Positions 12,340 through 12,412 of a DNA stretch of 12,412 bases are shown here, one piece after another (the first letter of the stretch is position 1; every line of letters starts with the position of its first letter). The stretch comes from Armatimonadota bacterium. GTDB lineage: Bacteria; Armatimonadota; UBA5829. The position numbers were made by a program, and so were the translations under genes. Location of the stretch: the NCBI GenBank assembly GCA_023474015.1, contig JAMCYN010000011.1, positions 1 through 12,412 on the forward strand. Reading direction: 5' to 3'. The notes beneath the pieces were generated by a model that saw nothing but the letters and a program-made list of their open reading frames with translations, ran no database searches and was not told where the DNA came from.

Positions 12340-12412
12340 ATGGGAAATGGGGTCATTAGTATTAGCCAGAGGGATATTCATCGTTACCACGTATTGCGCA
12401 TGGTGTTGGATG
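12340..12412 (+). CDS. Transposase N-terminus, partial
   Basis: The ATG at 12340, directly after the second terminal repeat, opens a frame that reads MGNGVISISQRD, then IHRYHVLRMVLD to the window end. The block S-Q-[RK]-[DE]-x3-[YL]-x-V-[LM] followed by a helix is typical of transposases whose first domain is a helix-turn-helix (ISNCY-like). No Shine-Dalgarno sequence precedes the ATG; a later start is possible. Only 24 codons are visible, so catalytic residues and intactness cannot be judged. Confidence 0.55.
   Translation, partial: MGNGVISISQRDIHRYHVLRMVLD

Larger units (their letters stand above)
12287..12412 (+). mobile_element. Left end of an insertion sequence, cut by the window edge
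   Basis: The two tandem terminal repeats and the start of a transposase frame mark the left end of an insertion sequence running off the window. The exact outer boundary is uncertain and placed just before the first repeat. The layout (repeated ends with ATGTCCCC, then an ISQRDIHRYHVL-type N-terminus) recalls ISNCY/IS1202-like elements, from memory. Confidence 0.6.

Noticed and set aside
1..12412. CRISPR array, phage, restriction or toxin system
   Set aside because: I found no regularly spaced repeats of CRISPR size and no gene with motifs of these systems; the only tandem repeats are the two IS end repeats and the heptad arrays.

Overview
The window is bacterial chromosome with mostly housekeeping and regulatory content. 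Gene density is high, several genes start with GTG or TTG, and sigma70-like promoters (TTGAC / TATAAT) are easy to read. I cannot fix the phylum. The chimeric thymidylate-synthase-like gene, the B-box zinc-finger membrane protein and the heptad-patterned intergenic DNA suggest a deep-branching or candidate phylum (Armatimonadota-like is my guess, low confidence) rather than a well-studied model lineage.

Left part (1-4875): a hairpin-rich non-coding edge, then an HtrA/DegP serine protease (-), a small SAM-dependent methyltransferase (+), and an ECF sigma factor with its zinc-binding transmembrane anti-sigma factor (-, a two-gene unit). Upstream of both the sigma gene and htrA lies the same ECF-type promoter pattern, GGAAC-N17-CGT, so the sigma/anti-sigma pair probably controls itself and the protease in an envelope-stress circuit. 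A LysM-NlpC/P60 cell wall hydrolase (+) follows, with a near-consensus sigma70 promoter and a strong bidirectional terminator.

Middle part (4956-10077): a two-gene (-) unit of membrane proteins, one with a B-box-like zinc finger. It is divergent from a tight five-gene (+) unit: dCMP deaminase, HAD-like hydrolase, ParB/sulfiredoxin-like protein, a 485-residue chimera (MtrA-like + thymidylate-synthase-like + DUF4346-like), and a YprB-type DEDD exonuclease-like protein. Neighbours overlap by 14 bases or are at most 4 bases apart. Deamination of dCMP to dUMP next to a thymidylate-synthase-like enzyme suggests a pyrimidine deoxynucleotide operon. This is the most interesting part of the window.

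Right part (10094-12412): a probably truncated helical protein that resembles the DehI family (-), an RluD-family pseudouridine synthase (-), tRNA-Lys(TTT) (-) with an excellent promoter, and at the right edge the start of an insertion sequence: two 20-bp tandem terminal repeats and the first codons of a transposase (+).
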